Shown: positions 22,894 to 33,610 of the stretch, piece by piece | Layout: each line of letters begins with the position of its first letter | Position numbering within the stretch: position 1 is the first letter of the stretch | From: Tenodera sinensis | Lineage: Eukaryota > Arthropoda > Insecta > Mantodea > Mantidae | Length of the DNA stretch: 64,000 nt | NCBI GenBank assembly: GCA_030765045.1 | Contig: CM060967.1 | Span: forward strand, 170,883,251-170,947,250 | Reading direction: 5' to 3' | Made by a program: the position numbers and the translations under genes | The notes under the pieces: generated by a model | Seen by the model: only the letters and a program-made list of their open reading frames with translations | Told to the model about the DNA's origin: nothing | Databases searched by the model: none

Positions 22894-23185
22894 AAATATT
22901 TAATTTTGTATAAAAAATATCTCAAATGTATGAATTTTAATCAAAATCGTTAGAGCAATTTAAAAAAAAAATCAAAATTTTGAAAAATATTCCGCGTGAA
23001 GAGTAGCTTAGGGTGGAAGGATTTTCTTGAATGTCTTCATGTCGCATACTTGAAATATATTAAACTTAACTTTGATTTTTAACCATTTTCGTTTTTGAGT
23101 TATGCTGTTCGCAGACACACACCGGACCTTTTTCTAAAAGTTTTTTTTATTTCCAAAATATATATTTCCGGTGAAATCTCAAGGT
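22893..23185 (+). mobile_element. element A, right half beyond the satellite
   Basis: Continues the copy begun at 12,176. It shows 'atcaaaatcgttagagcaat', 'gagttatgctgttcgcagac' and 'tttccggtgaaatctcaagg', in the same order as 9,246-9,540. The terminal ~50 bp are lost. Confidence 0.75.
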
Positions 23186-23189
23186 ATTA

Positions 23190-24080
23190 TTTATACTCTA
23201 GTTTTATTTTGACCAACCTTTTGTGATATAAAAGATCCGTTTCTCCAGAAACTATTGAAGCCAGCTAAATTAAATTTTAGGATGTTAAAAACAAAGTCTA
23301 CTTCTGTTGTGGATCTACTGTTATTTTTAAAAATTATCTGTTTATTAAATTTAATATTTTGACTCTTTAACTTAAGTAGCCAAATGTACACCTTCACACT
23401 ACTGTGCTTCCAAAATCTTGTGAGGCATTGTTCGTGGTTTGGATATTGTTTACAGTGATGAGACAACAAACTTACAATTCTGCGGTAGGAAGCGAAGCTA
23501 ATGACATACGACTTGGACAGCATCCAGCAGCATTTTGTTTTCGTCAACATTAGAAATATTTAAAGATTCGGTTAGCATAGCATTTGGCATCCTGTCGTCA
23601 GGCAGCGGAATCGCTCACATCCGCAAGTCAAGTCCGTCCCGCTTTTGCCAGTTAGCAGCCAGCCTTCCGACCTTCAGCCCAGCACTTTGTGACACTGTGA
23701 TCCATCCAACTGTTTGTTAAATATTCAGGTAGAAAGTAAAAGTAACCGCGCGCGCAGTTACACAACCAACCTCTCTTGCTTGAGACGCATCACTCACTCC
23801 TTATCACAATACGTATGCCATGCAGTGTAGCTTTTTTCAAAACATGACAAATGTGCCCCACTATGCCAAAGGTAGCGTTACTTTGAAGTATGGCTTTACA
23901 AACTTTGCGGTTTAAAAGTATGAAGCAGCGATGTCCCATCTTTGCAAAAGAGGGGAGTGTGGGTTTACCTCCTTCCAACACACGCGGACTTCGCCTCTCT
24001 CGTCGTGCTGTGTGTTGCAGTGGCGAGGTGGTGACATGAACATTGCGTTTGATTTAGGAAAGAACTTTAAAATCTTATAC
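23190..24080. other. unassigned sequence upstream of a hAT remnant
   Basis: Minus-strand frames of 119 codons (23,191-23,550) and shorter ones near 23,800-24,115 are present but not recognised. They may be decayed N-terminal parts of the hAT transposase next door. No domain can be shown. Confidence 0.35.
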
Positions 24081-24084
24081 GATA

Positions 24085-24272
24085 AACATCTGTTAATTAG
24101 TGATTTCTTTGGCACTGCTTACGTTTAAGAAGTCTATCAATATTTGACAAAGCCTTAGAAGATACACCAAGTGATCGTCGCGTAACATGTTACGATACAG
24201 ACTTTTAATATGGTTCAATTTGGAGAAACTCTGTTCACAAATATATGTAGAGATACGCTCACTCTTATATAC
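24085..24272 (-). pseudogene. hAT transposase C-terminal dimerisation remnant
   Basis: The minus strand encodes an open stretch with STYICEQSFSKLNHIKS followed by LYRNMLRDDHLVYLLRL. This fits the conserved C-terminal hAT dimerisation region (C-E-x-x-F-S-x-L-x-x-I-K with a downstream L-x-D-x-H-L). Stops follow at both sides and no BED finger or DDE core was found, so it is a dead fragment. Confidence 0.65.
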
Positions 24273-24274
24273 AC

Positions 24275-24625
24275 TACAAGCAAATGCTTATTTCTCTATA
24301 TACTTCATTTTAATCGACATAAGCATTTTCAGAAATTACCTTATTGCGAAGGTAGGTGCAAGGGGAATATGGGAATACAGTAGACTTTAAACGATAGTGA
24401 AATGTTTTGAGAGCTGGCTGCTATGCGATGCCTTTAAAATTCCGTTCTCTTTGCAAGGCTAAGAAATGAAAAAACGATTAATATAGGTATTCCTATTTGA
24501 AGAAAGTATAAGTACTGACAAATTCAAACAAATAAGAAATAATATCTGTAAATGGTTCACTCAAAAAAAAAAAGTATTTGATATAAATTGTGTTTTTTAA
24601 GAGATTCATATTTTTCATTTAATAA
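24275..24625 (+). mobile_element. element A partial copy
   Basis: Landmarks 'caaggggaatatgggaatac', 'gtagactttaaacgatagtg' and 'gttctctttgcaaggctaag' follow the order of the 5' half of element A. Both ends missing. Confidence 0.6.
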
Positions 24626-24855
24626 GCCTTTTGACTATCCCCTCCGACTAAGGAGTGGAGTGGGCTATTGCTGCTCACTGCGTAAGGTTCTCCAAATAGA
24701 GAAGGTTGGACACCCCTGGCATAAAGGATCCGGAAGACGGGCTGCATTGCCTCTCACCCCCTTTATAAGGGTAGCCTTTTATTTGCTAATGGTTACAATC
24801 CAATGGCTGGGGAGTGGTTCTCTTTGACAGTTTTCTGGTTTTGCAAAAATCTATA

Positions 24856-25326
24856 CTACTTCGGCCATACGTTAACTAGGGATTCTACACGTTGATTGGA
24901 ACAAATATGTACAATAAAGGACCGTTTCGCCGAAGAAAAATAATTTGTGTCAAACATTTAGAACTATTTAGCTTCTTGAAGAATGGATATAAATGATTTA
25001 TTATTTCACTAACTGTCACGTTTGCAAACAGTGTGCAAACAATGCTGTAATGCATTTCCACCTTAATTCGAATGAATTTAATCACAATTTAATGTTAAAA
25101 TGTCACGCAAAGTTTGATTTCTAAGAGAGATTTGGCAACGTCACTTTAACATTCAATTGAAACAAAAAGAGATTGCTGTACTGTTCACTGTCTGCCGACA
25201 GTTAGACATTTATATCCATGGAAGCTAGATGCGAAACGGTTCTTTGTTGACAATAATTGTATTGTGCATACGAGTATTTGTTACACCTATCATGTAGAGT
25301 CCCTGGTTAATGTATGACCGAAGCAG
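24856..25326. mobile_element. long-TIR MITE, TA-flanked
   Basis: Ends are inverted repeats: CTACTTCGGCCATACGTTAA at the left, and its diverged complement at the right (read inward CTGCTTCGGTCATACATTAA). A second inverted block further inside (cgtttcgcc near 24,923-24,931 and gcgaaacgg near 25,231-25,239) extends the pairing to roughly 80 bp or more. TA flanks both ends. No coding capacity. Confidence 0.6.
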
Positions 25327-25486
25327 TACGTTCCACCCCATATACATACATAGATATACATATATTACCTACGCCTGAAAACTGTGATAGAAAATGATTA
25401 TTCTATATCTGTTGCATTCACATGACTTCCTCTACTCATTCTTCAAATGACTTGGATATACAAGAAAAAATCTGATGTGCCGCACT

Positions 25487-25665
25487 CACATGCCTTTCTC
25501 TACTCTTGTACTAACCATTCTTATACACTCTTGTTCCTATATCTTTTTCGTGTTAGTTGAGATAAACATTTACAGAGATTAACTTATTGCGTATATCCTT
25601 GTAGGCGAAGAGGGAATATTAGAATACAGTAGGCTTAAGCATTAGTCAAATATTTTAGAAATGGA
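25487..25665 (+). mobile_element. element A, 5' end only
   Basis: Starts 'catgcctttctctactct' and reads through 'gagggaatattagaatacag', then stops. Another short start-like piece lies at 25,421-25,443. Confidence 0.6.
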
Positions 25666-25894
25666 TCGTTGCACGACCAGAGGAAACAAAACTCTGTAGG
25701 TAATTACAGAAAAGCTTATGCCCACTACATGTTGGTCAGGCATTGATCTCAATAATATGAATTGGTCCTCGAGTTTTAAGCATTCTTCTTTGTCTAAGAC
25801 GCGACCTGTTGACGAATTCGACAACACTCTCAAAATCACGGACAACCACAGTGTCTGATGTTATTTGTTAACCTGTTTCACCAGGATTGTTTGT

Positions 25895-26005
25895 AAACCA
25901 TGTTAGGGTGTAAGGCTTGCACTGCGACTAATTCAACTACAATCTGGCCTTGGGTTTTTCATAGTTTTCCCTGGTCGGTAAACGAAAACTGCGGGAGGGG
26001 AGAGC
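25895..26005 (+). mobile_element. SINE-4 fragment
   Basis: Contains 'gtaaggcttgcactgcgact' and then 'ttgggtttttcatagttttc'. The pair also occurs at 29,735-29,835, where a B-box-like GGGTTCGACC is present. Confidence 0.45.
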
Positions 26006-26091
26006 GCTTGTCATTACACGTTTTTCTCTCCATCATTTCCCTTTCATTCCTTTCCTTCTCATATTTCAGCCGTCCTTCTGTGCTTCTTTAC

Positions 26092-26334
26092 TGTTGTTGT
26101 AGTGTTTAACGCCCGCTTTTACTACTACGGCACCGCAGGCGGTGACACTGATGATACATGGAATGAAGATGGAGCACCGGTGGAATGAGATGGCGGGGGA
26201 AACAGGAGTACCCGGAGAAAACCCGCCCTGACGCCGCTTCGTCCACCACGAATAGCACATGCGGGTCCCTGGGATCGAACCCGGGCCGCCTAGGTGGTAG
26301 GCGAGCGCGCTAACCGCTCGGCCACGGCGCCGCC
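26092..26334 (-). mobile_element. SINE-2 (short-tail type) with 12 bp target-site duplication
   Basis: Complete-looking copy on the minus strand: A-box-like TGGCCGAGCGGTTAGCGC near 26,309-26,326 and B box GGTTCGATCCC near 26,271-26,281. The body has 'gcgggttttctccggg' and the 3' part 'tgtcaccgcctgcggtgccg'. It is flanked by perfect GTGCTTCTTTAC at 26,080-26,091 and 26,335-26,346. A duplication of this type indicates LINE-mediated retrotransposition. Confidence 0.85.
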
Positions 26335-26498
26335 GTGCTTCTTTACGTTTTTTAAATTTATATAATTGAATCTTTTGAAGTAGAGAAGAATAACATTAAG
26401 AATATAGTTAATTGGAACATCTGTTTATACAATTCACATTTAACTTTAACGTTGTCTAAGTTTACTTAATATGACCTTGGTAGCAAAATTATGTTATA

Positions 26499-26705
26499 CA
26501 GGGTATCCACAAAGTCCTGCTACCAAAACAACGAAACATAGCTCGTGAACTATTTGACATAGTGGAATGCGCTTTAATTCACAATCTGAAACAATTTCAA
26601 ACAAAACTTTGAGGATTAGAATAGTTGCAACAAGGCACATGTCTCTTTCTCAAGTAATTTACGAGCTGTTTCATTGTTTTAGTCACAGGACTTTGCAGAC
26701 ATCTG
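26499..26705. mobile_element. 207 bp MITE of Tc1/mariner type
   Basis: Terminal inverted repeats about 45 bp long beginning CAGGGTATCCACAAAGTCCT at the left and CAGATGTCTGCAAAGTCCTG inward from the right. TA lies at both flanks (26,497-26,498 and 26,706-26,707). The start CAGGGTGTCC-like is typical of Tc1/mariner relatives. Confidence 0.7.
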
Positions 26706-26709
26706 TATT

Positions 26710-28190
26710 TTACATTTATATTTATTGGGGAGCTATATAATTTGTACTGGACACCAGCTTATATAGATTGTCGTCGGGTAATTGTAGAAATAGTGAGTAA
26801 TTGGAAACCAGCTACAAAGATTACTTAAGTGTATGTTTAACATTTTAGAAACTAATTGTGAATACTAGTGGTTACACTGAGAGGATGTGTAATTAGTAAA
26901 GTAATGAATGATTTAAAAACCTAGCTGTTGTATTACAAATCCTTAAGCATGGAACTATAATAATCTGTTTCGTAGATGGAGCTGTTTTATTCATATTAAT
27001 ATTTGTTATTGTTCATTGTATTACTTACTATTTATGCAATTATTTTTGTAATCTTTGTAGATTTAACTGTCACCGGGTAATACCCATTTGCATTGAATAA
27101 ATACACACACGCACGCATACATTAATTACTGGATATCAGTAAATCATCAATAAGTAAATAATGGGAATAAAATGTACTTTGTTAAGCGTAATGTCAATAT
27201 TGTGAAAAATGTATTGGCGTCTAAATAATTTATATTTTTATTTTATTTTGTTTACTTTAAGTTTACATTAGAAATGTTTGTAATGTAACTAGATCATTAA
27301 TAAATTTAAAAATCTAGAATATTGATCTTGCTATTAATATATTAGGTGTCAGGGTTACATAAGGATTTTTATTTTATTTATATATTTATTATCCTACTTG
27401 TAGGCTTGAGGGCTGCTTGGTCGACGGGTATGTTAGAGACACCCGCGCGTCTCTCTGGCCTGTACACTTCATCCCTTCCGTCTCAAGTGCAAGGAGCCTC
27501 CCTAACCGCGGGTTGAAACAAGGGTGGTACCCAGAAAGTCAGGCACTCAAAAAACTTCTAACCACCAAACATAGGTTATGAGAGCTATTTAAATTGGGAG
27601 GAAAAAAATAAAACGTTTCAAAGTGGTTTTAAAACATACGAGGAACAATATGTGCCAAACAGAAGCTTTTTAAATCTAATTGGAATGTCCTTTAGGTTGA
27701 CTACTTGTTGCAGAAGTTCACGTCACCGATTCTGGTTAGCATGTAACATTCTTAAAACACTCACTCCTCAATTGGGGTCAACACGAAAGTGGGTCACGCC
27801 ATCATGACTTTCGCTTCGCTCGCGACAAAGCCAAGGACGCCCGGCCGCCGGCTCTATCCATATGTTGCGGTTATAGTGAAATCCGGAAACGGAACGGGAA
27901 CCGACAAATCTTCCTTACGTAACCTTTGCCTGCTAATATTTCACGTAGGTATCGTTTGTTTCTTGACGATGAATCCAAAAGTTCGCCCGACCTCAAAGTC
28001 AAACCACACCCAAGAGTATGAAGCTCACCGGCAAGTTATTTACATGATTCCCAGAACAATGAGTGAGAGTGTTGTTTGTGTGTTTCTCCACACATTTCCG
28101 AGAAGAGACAATAAACGGTCTTCTTTGCACATCACTTTAAGGCGAGATTAAAAGTCCCAATCTGCTAACGTTCATTTTACTAATTTTAAT
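26710..28190. other. unassigned sequence
   Basis: AT-rich to about 27,400, then a GC-richer zone 27,410-28,150 with a 120-codon plus frame (27,789-28,151) of unknown nature. No domain was recognised. The end of this zone ('aaggcgagattaaaagtccc') resembles 36,386-36,404 and so may be repeat-derived. Confidence 0.4.
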
Positions 28191-28192
28191 TC

Positions 28193-28264
28193 TTCTTCTT
28201 CTTCTTCTTCTTCTTCTTCTTCTTCTTCTTCTTCTTCTTCTTCTTCTTCTTCTTCTTCTTCCTC
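28193..28264. repeat. (TTC)n microsatellite
   Basis: About 23 uninterrupted TTC units, then degenerating at 28,260. Confidence 0.95.
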
Positions 28265-28336
28265 TTCACGGTTTAGACCGTTTATTGGTCTGTTCCGGCT
28301 CCAAATTGCTGCTGTTTGCATCTTTTCCTACGTTTT

Positions 28337-28568
28337 TATTTATTTTTTTACTGTTAGCGCCCTCCAACGTAATGTCATATTGTACGGCGGATGAATGAAA
28401 TGGGTGAAATGATGTTCAAACGAGCCCGAGATACCTAGCTTTAAGTTACACGACATTCGTCTTCTCAGGATAAGGGAGAACCTCGGAAAAAAACCTAAGC
28501 GAGATTCGAACTCGCGACCTCTTGAACGTGAGGCAGACACGCTAGCCATCAGGCTACCGAGGTGGGCA
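28337..28568 (-). mobile_element. SINE-5 copy with target-site duplication
   Basis: The minus strand begins with a tRNA-like head: A-box-like GGTAGCCTGATGGCTAGCG near 28,541-28,560 and B box GAGTTCGAATCTC near 28,502-28,514. The body is shared with 6,350-6,560. Flanks carry TTTTCCTACGTTTT (28,323-28,336) and TTTTCCTAGGTTTT (28,569-28,582), 13 of 14 matching. Confidence 0.75.
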
Positions 28569-28683
28569 TTTTCCTAGGTTTTGCCACGATTCTTCTTTCC
28601 CGTGATGCTTTTGCTCTTCCTTATGTGTCGTTAACAGCTTTATCAATGTAAGATTTAAAGCTTTCACGGCGCACGTTATTTAT

Positions 28684-28823
28684 TAAAGTTTCACGGGCGA
28701 TCAGCCGTGTGAGGTTTGAAAATATTGAGCTTTCGGCCATTCTAAACTCCATGGCCTTCGTCTGACGAAGACGAAAGCTCAATATTTTCAAACCTCACAC
28801 GGCTGATCGCCCGTGAAGCTTTA
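28684..28823. repeat. 52 bp-arm inverted repeat with 36 bp loop
   Basis: Arms 28,684-28,735 and 28,772-28,823 pair with one mismatch that I could see. The loop contains a second hairpin (CTTCGTC-T-GACGAAG at 28,757-28,771, overlapping the arm edge) and a GGCCAT/ATGGCC pair. Such head-to-head ends are common in Penelope-like and fold-back elements. The element class here is not established. Confidence 0.85.
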
Positions 28824-29734
28824 TCAATATTTCACTATTGCTTCTGCTTTATATAATTTAACTTATTTAGTTTATTTTTACATCTATTTCCATTGTACAT
28901 ATATGATATTTCGCAGCCTAGAAAGCTAAATTTTACCACCTGGTTTGTTTCTTAATACTATTATCTTTGACTGAACTGAAAGAAAATCCTTGAAAACCAT
29001 TGCTTTTTTTTTACTTTTCAGCTGATATATATGGAAGCAAGTGCAACCCCTCCAAAAGACTAACCCTGCAGGACGTTAGTACCGTGCTCAGCAGACATTT
29101 GCCCATAATCTCACAAACCTTGAAGGTTTTACAGAGTGTAGATTCATGTCTTCTGGATACATTGATCTACTTTTATACATGAAGATCATTTACTAAGAAA
29201 TATAGGACTATTTTCTTAATTATACCAGAACTACCCCATATGTTAACAATGATTCAACTAAACTTTTCTCCATTTGCCTAGAAATAGCTCTACTCCACAA
29301 GACTTCCTCTAGGCTGTTGTATTCCACGGTCCATACCCGATTCCCATCCAATTTCATGGTTAATGCATACCAGATATTTAAATTTGGCACACAGATTTTG
29401 TTCCCCTTCGTACCTCCCACCACCAGGTACTCAGTTTTAATATTGTTGACCCTCCGAAGAGCTCCTGAGTCGAACACTTGCAGCAATTCATCATCGGTGC
29501 AAATGGATGGGATAAGAAGAGCAGCCATAGCATCTAGATTGGAATGGAAAAAGGACGAGGAGGTAAGAAAATCCTTCAATGATATGAGCGCCGTGAGGAA
29601 GAAGGAAACCAGCGCTACCAAGCTGATGAAGGATCGGCGTACGCAGAAACTTCGAGAGGAGGCAACTAAGGGCAACCGCTGAAAATGAGGAGCCATCAAG
29701 AGTAAGTAGCTTAGCGAATTGAATCCACGATAAG
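28824..29734. other. unassigned sequence with possible splice acceptor
   Basis: A strong acceptor-like tract (tttttttttacttttcag) ends at 29,021 and is followed by an open frame to a stop at 29,180. Overlapping frames 29,317-29,682 (plus) and 29,220-29,837 (minus) exist. None gives a recognisable domain. Coding status unresolved. Confidence 0.3.
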
Positions 29735-29835
29735 TGTAAGACTTGCATTCCGGAGGCCCAGGGTTCGACCGCTTAGTGACTTTGGGTTTTTCATGGTTTT
29801 CCCTGTTTGGTACGCAAATGCTGGGGTGGTTTCTC
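29735..29835 (+). mobile_element. SINE-4 fragment
   Basis: B-box-like GGGTTCGACC near 29,760-29,769 followed by 'tttgggtttttcatggtttt', shared with 25,895-26,005. Confidence 0.45.
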
Positions 29836-29899
29836 ATCCACGCTATACTTATACCAAAGCAGGTTCACATTAGCTTTAAACGTTATTTTATCACAAATA

Positions 29900-30175
29900 A
29901 TATCATGGCCGAGCGGTTAGACCGTTCAAGGCGGCCCGGATTATATCCCATTCGTGGTGGACGAAACGGCTTCTGGGTGGGTTTTCTCCGGGTTCTCCGG
30001 TTTCCCCCGCCACTTATTCCACCAACTGCTCCATCATCTTTCCTTTCATCCAATTCGGCTGCATTTCATGTCATCCTCTTCCTCACTATCATACCTGGTG
30101 CTTGGCTGACCACCCGCTTCCAGGTCTTCACTCTGACTGGTCCATAGGTTCGTCTGCTCCCCGACAGGCACAGTT
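29900..30175 (+). mobile_element. SINE-2 (long-tail type) copy, satellite relative
   Basis: Plus-strand head with A-box-like TGGCCGAGCGGTTAGACC (29,907-29,924), then a degenerate B box and the body 'gggttttctccgggttctcc'. The long tail contains 'gtcttcactctgactggtcc' and 'cgtctgctccccgacagg'. The tail, read in reverse, aligns with the 120 bp satellite monomer but retains the ~25 bp the satellite has lost. Confidence 0.8.
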
Positions 30176-30374
30176 TATGAAATGGTGTCATATCCTCACA
30201 ATCAGAAGTTGACAAACAGCTGACATAATGGCCCTCCCATCGCCACGAACATCTTTCAGTGGCTTTGCATAAACTCATTCATAAGAAAGCAATGAGGCAC
30301 TTAGAGAAGTACACTTTCGTTTCCTGTGGTTATAGATCAGCGTTTCTAACTGGATACATTGATGTCAGTTTAAG

Positions 30375-30480
30375 TGGCACAGTAGGCTGAGTGGTAACTC
30401 TCTGCGCCTGAGGTTGTGGGTTCATTTTACCCACAAAGATGACAATGCCTTTTGTCAAACAATTTCCTGCTTAAATAAAA
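30375..30480 (+). mobile_element. short tRNA-like fragment
   Basis: Segment 'ggctgagtggtaactctctg' followed by 'gttgtgggttcatttt' looks like decayed A and B boxes. Not a functional tRNA because the arms do not pair. Confidence 0.35.
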
Positions 30481-30564
30481 GAACTTCGAGACAAAATTAA
30501 AGCACACTGGTGACGATTTAATCCTGGCAATTGCTAGTGTCGCTAAATGAGCTAAAATGTTTCT

Positions 30565-30650
30565 GTGCTACACTCAGTTTTTTCTCTACTCACTGCTTCA
30601 TGTTAATCGTTGTAGGCACAAAGGGACAGTCAAATATTTAAAAGCGCTTC
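30565..30650 (+). mobile_element. element A, short 5' piece
   Basis: 'tttctctactcactgcttca' then 'tgtaggcacaaagggacagt', an internally deleted start of element A. Confidence 0.5.
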
Positions 30651-30699
30651 CTTGTACATTGACCTTGATGCGCCAACTTCACAAAAATGCGCAATTCAA

Positions 30700-30835
30700 A
30701 CCAAATACTGCCCGCGTAGCACAGTCTGTAGAGCACCTGTCTGCTATGCGAGAGGTCCCAGGTTCGGTATCCGGCTGGGGAGGGGGGTTCAAGATCAATA
30801 AATATCCACTCGTTTTTCAACACCTGAGTATCCAT
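30700..30835 (+). mobile_element. SINE-1 copy
   Basis: A-box-like TAGCACAGTCTGTAGAGCAC (30,717-30,736) and a decayed B box (GGTTCGGTATCC, 30,762-30,773). The following body is truncated before the GT tail. Confidence 0.6.
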
Positions 30836-31027
30836 TTGGTTTCCTCTATATCCCTTGTATCTAAAAGGAAACTTGTAACGAAACTAATTCTGCAAAGATT
30901 TATCTCGATTAACATAAAGTGGATAGCAAAGTAATCGTTCGTAAGAATAGCACATTCACTTGATCTTCTCTACCGTCTATCGTTTACCATTGCTTATATC
31001 GTACAAATATTCCTATGTAAGATTATT

Positions 31028-31548
31028 ACTTTCTTTACTACACAGAGAATGTATTGTATCTCACCCAAAAATTCGATGCCGAGGTTTTAGTGGAAATACA
31101 CGTTTTGATATCCCTGAATTTAAAAAATTAGAAAATGATCCTGATCTGAGTGAGAGAGACAGAGAGAGATAGAGGATAGAGAGAGAAACAGAGAGAAAGA
31201 GAAAGAATGAGCTATTGAGAAAGAGAGAGAGAACTAGAGATAGAAAGAGAGAAAGAGAGAGGAGAGACGGAGCGAAAGAGCGAGAGAAAAAGAGAACAAC
31301 GTAACTCAAAAACGAAAAGATGGTACTTTAATAAAACATCTTCCAAGGATGCAGCACGGAGATTTTCAGGAAATCCCCCATCTCAGGCTAATGGAACATT
31401 TTTCAAAAATGTTTATTCTCTCAAAAATGGCTCTAACGATTTTGATTAAAATACCACATGTTTACCTCTTGAATTTTCTGCGAATAGCCTCTGAAGTCTT
31501 CTTCATTTTATATTACTTTTGCATAACTGGTAAACCGTAAGATATAAG
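31028..31548 (-). mobile_element. element A copy with GA-rich expansion
   Basis: Minus-strand copy from the right end ('attactttctttactac') through 'gtaactcaaaaacgaaaaga' to 'cataactggtaaaccgtaag'. Between 31,146 and 31,297 the internal repeat site holds GAGA-rich sequence instead of CA. Confidence 0.7.
31146..31297. repeat. (GA)n-rich repeat inside element A
   Basis: Purine-only GAGA/GAAA tract on the plus strand, imperfect. It sits at the element A internal microsatellite site. Confidence 0.9.
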
Positions 31549-32454
31549 AAGCCCGACGAGGCCCTTGGAAGGTTGACTAGGTCTGGGCAGAGACACCCCA
31601 ATCTCCTCTAATTCCGGCGAGCAGTGAGCTGGACTACACCTAAGAAGTGAAGAAAGCAACTTCCGGAAACAAGGTATTGCACCCATTATAATGAAAAGAG
31701 GCTCTCGTGTGCTTCAGAAGGGAAGTTTGAACCACGAGACCAAGTGTCTGAATTAAAATATGCATACGACTTATGCTTTATCACTGGGTCTCTACAAATT
31801 CCCTCTGTTTGCCAGTCTGAAAAACAACATGACAGACAGCCATGTAGAAAAAGACAGGAAGTTGTTAACTAAGTCGAGCGTGGCAGCAACCTTTTTTTGC
31901 ACATTTATTACTATATCAGGAGGCAGGCTCTTCAAGGACAGCGGAAAGGTCGCTTGCCTAATGGCCAGCACCAGGGAAAACCAAGCAAAATGTAAATTAC
32001 CTACCTACCTACCTACCGAAATAAAGAGAAGAGCAGATAAGGGAAAGGAACACAACCTGTTGCTAAGGTTCACTCCCACAACATTATCCTCATTGCGTAA
32101 CCTCGCCCTACACGCAAGAGCCAACCACAAAAACTAAACCTGAAATAATCACACTGTAGCTATTTTCAGGTTAGGGTTCCTTCTAGGAAACGGGCAGAAA
32201 CAAAACATTTGTTGAGTCATGCCACACTGTGCAAACAGAGCAGCGCGTCATAAAGGCACACTTGCATATCATGTTCACTCATTTTTTCAAGTCAATATCG
32301 ATATTCCATTTTCAAGTATCCTTTTTATATTTTTATTTTCGCTACCCCCTACGTAAGTAGTAGGTAAGGTGTGGCATTTCACCCAAACATTTGATACATT
32401 CATTTCCTGCGAATAAATATTTTGAGGTCCCTGAATCCAAACAATTGTATGTAC
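31549..32454. other. unassigned sequence
   Basis: Contains a 125-codon plus frame (31,760-32,137) that includes a (CTAC)n run at about 32,001-32,016. No domain was recognised and I do not call it a gene. Confidence 0.4.
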
Positions 32455-32700
32455 TGCACTCACATGACTTTCTCTATTCTTATACAAATGCATGTTCTAT
32501 TGTACCTCATGTTAATCGAAATCAACATTTGTAGAAATTATCTTATTGTTAATTTTCTTATAGATACAAGGGGAATATGGGAATATAGTAGGCTTTGAGC
32601 GACAGTCAAATGTTTTAAAGCTGGTCGCTATGTAATGGCTTTGAAATTCTGTTCTCTTTGCATGCCCAAGAGATAGAAAAGTGAATACCAACTATCTGTA
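32455..32700 (+). mobile_element. element A, 5' part
   Basis: 'actcacatgactttctctat' through 'gggaatatagtaggctttga' to 'gttctctttgcatgcccaag'. Truncated shortly before a poly-T tract; a short scrap of the 3' region ('attcagggacctcaatg') follows the tract. Confidence 0.65.
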
Positions 32701-32706
32701 TCAGAC

Positions 32707-32708
<2 letters not shown>

Positions 32709-32759
<51 letters not shown>
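32709..32759. repeat. poly-T tract, about 51 bp
   Basis: Homopolymer T run. It may be the A-tail of a minus-strand retroposon, or slippage. No retroposon body is recognised to its left. Confidence 0.95.
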
Positions 32760-32763
<4 letters not shown>

Positions 32764-32904
32764 CAGGGACCTCAATGTGTATTTTTACTGTAATTTTAGT
32801 ATTGATCTCTTTTTTCTTTCCTTTTGTTTCTCTATTTACACCTGAGGTCATTTACACTTTAGGTAGGTTTATTTACATTTTTACTTTTTTTATAAACATT
32901 AAAT

Positions 32905-33050
32905 TCACACCTCATTCATACTTCCAGACTCTAGGGAGAATGGGGATTAATCCTAGTGAAAGAAAACTCTCCATCCTTCAACTGGAATTCGAAACCGAGA
33001 CCTCTGGGTTTTGTAAGATAGCACGGTATTACACGACTACAGAATTTTTG
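32905..33050 (-). mobile_element. SINE-1 copy, degenerate
   Basis: 'cattcatacttccagactct' is the reverse complement of the SINE-1 end seen near 35,840-35,860. Head region (about 32,985-33,040) is decayed. Confidence 0.5.
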
Positions 33051-33129
33051 GGTCGAATGCAATATCTTCTCTATTTACTATGATTTTTTGATGGAGAGAA
33101 GGGCCTTGTCTCAGGCTGACTGCTGTTTT

Positions 33130-33610
33130 CTTTGTTTATTTATTTAGTATCTGGGTGACCGAGCTTCGCTCGGCGTTTTTCCCCTTTTTGTGAAATCTTA
33201 TTTTTGAGGAGAAGATACTTAATGAGATAAACTTGAAAAGCAAAACGTTAGCTAAATAAAAATTTTTGTCGCAATTGTTAAGTCATTTCCGAGATGCATG
33301 AGATATAGAGATAGACAAATATTGCATAACACCATCATTTCAGCCATAAAATGTAATACGTTGTATTTCTATTTCAAACATACAGATGGGACGAGCTGTA
33401 ACACATAAACTAATATAGCTAAGTCAACTTTCTTACTGTATTCTGATGGCCCTGGAAGAGGACTTTAAAACGCTAGCTCGTTTGTTGAAATCGGTCCATT
33501 AGAAGAGAAGAAAAAGCACATCTGAATACAAAATTTGATCGAAATAGTTAGAGCCGTTTCCAAGTTGCGTGGAATATATTTATATGTACACAAGAATTGC
33601 TTGTTTAAAT
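33130..33610 (+). repeat. dispersed repeat with CCGAGC-TTC-GCTCGG hairpin
   Basis: Begins 'tatctgggtgaccgagcttc' with a 6 bp stem hairpin. It ends in 'aaatcggtccattagaagag', 'ttagagccgtttccaagttg' and an AT-rich microsatellite-like end. These phrases resemble 3' ends of common arthropod repeats, but class (LINE tail or other) is not certain. Confidence 0.4.

Noticed and set aside
28684..28823. Functional hammerhead ribozyme
   Set aside because: Stem II and GAAA-like parts exist, but U4 is replaced on the relevant strand and no convincing stem III or cleavage site for a type I fold was found. Kept only as a weak hint.
29220..29837. 205-codon minus-strand gene
   Set aside because: Runs into SINE-4 sequence at its N-terminal side, has no recognisable domain, and an overlapping plus frame is equally open.
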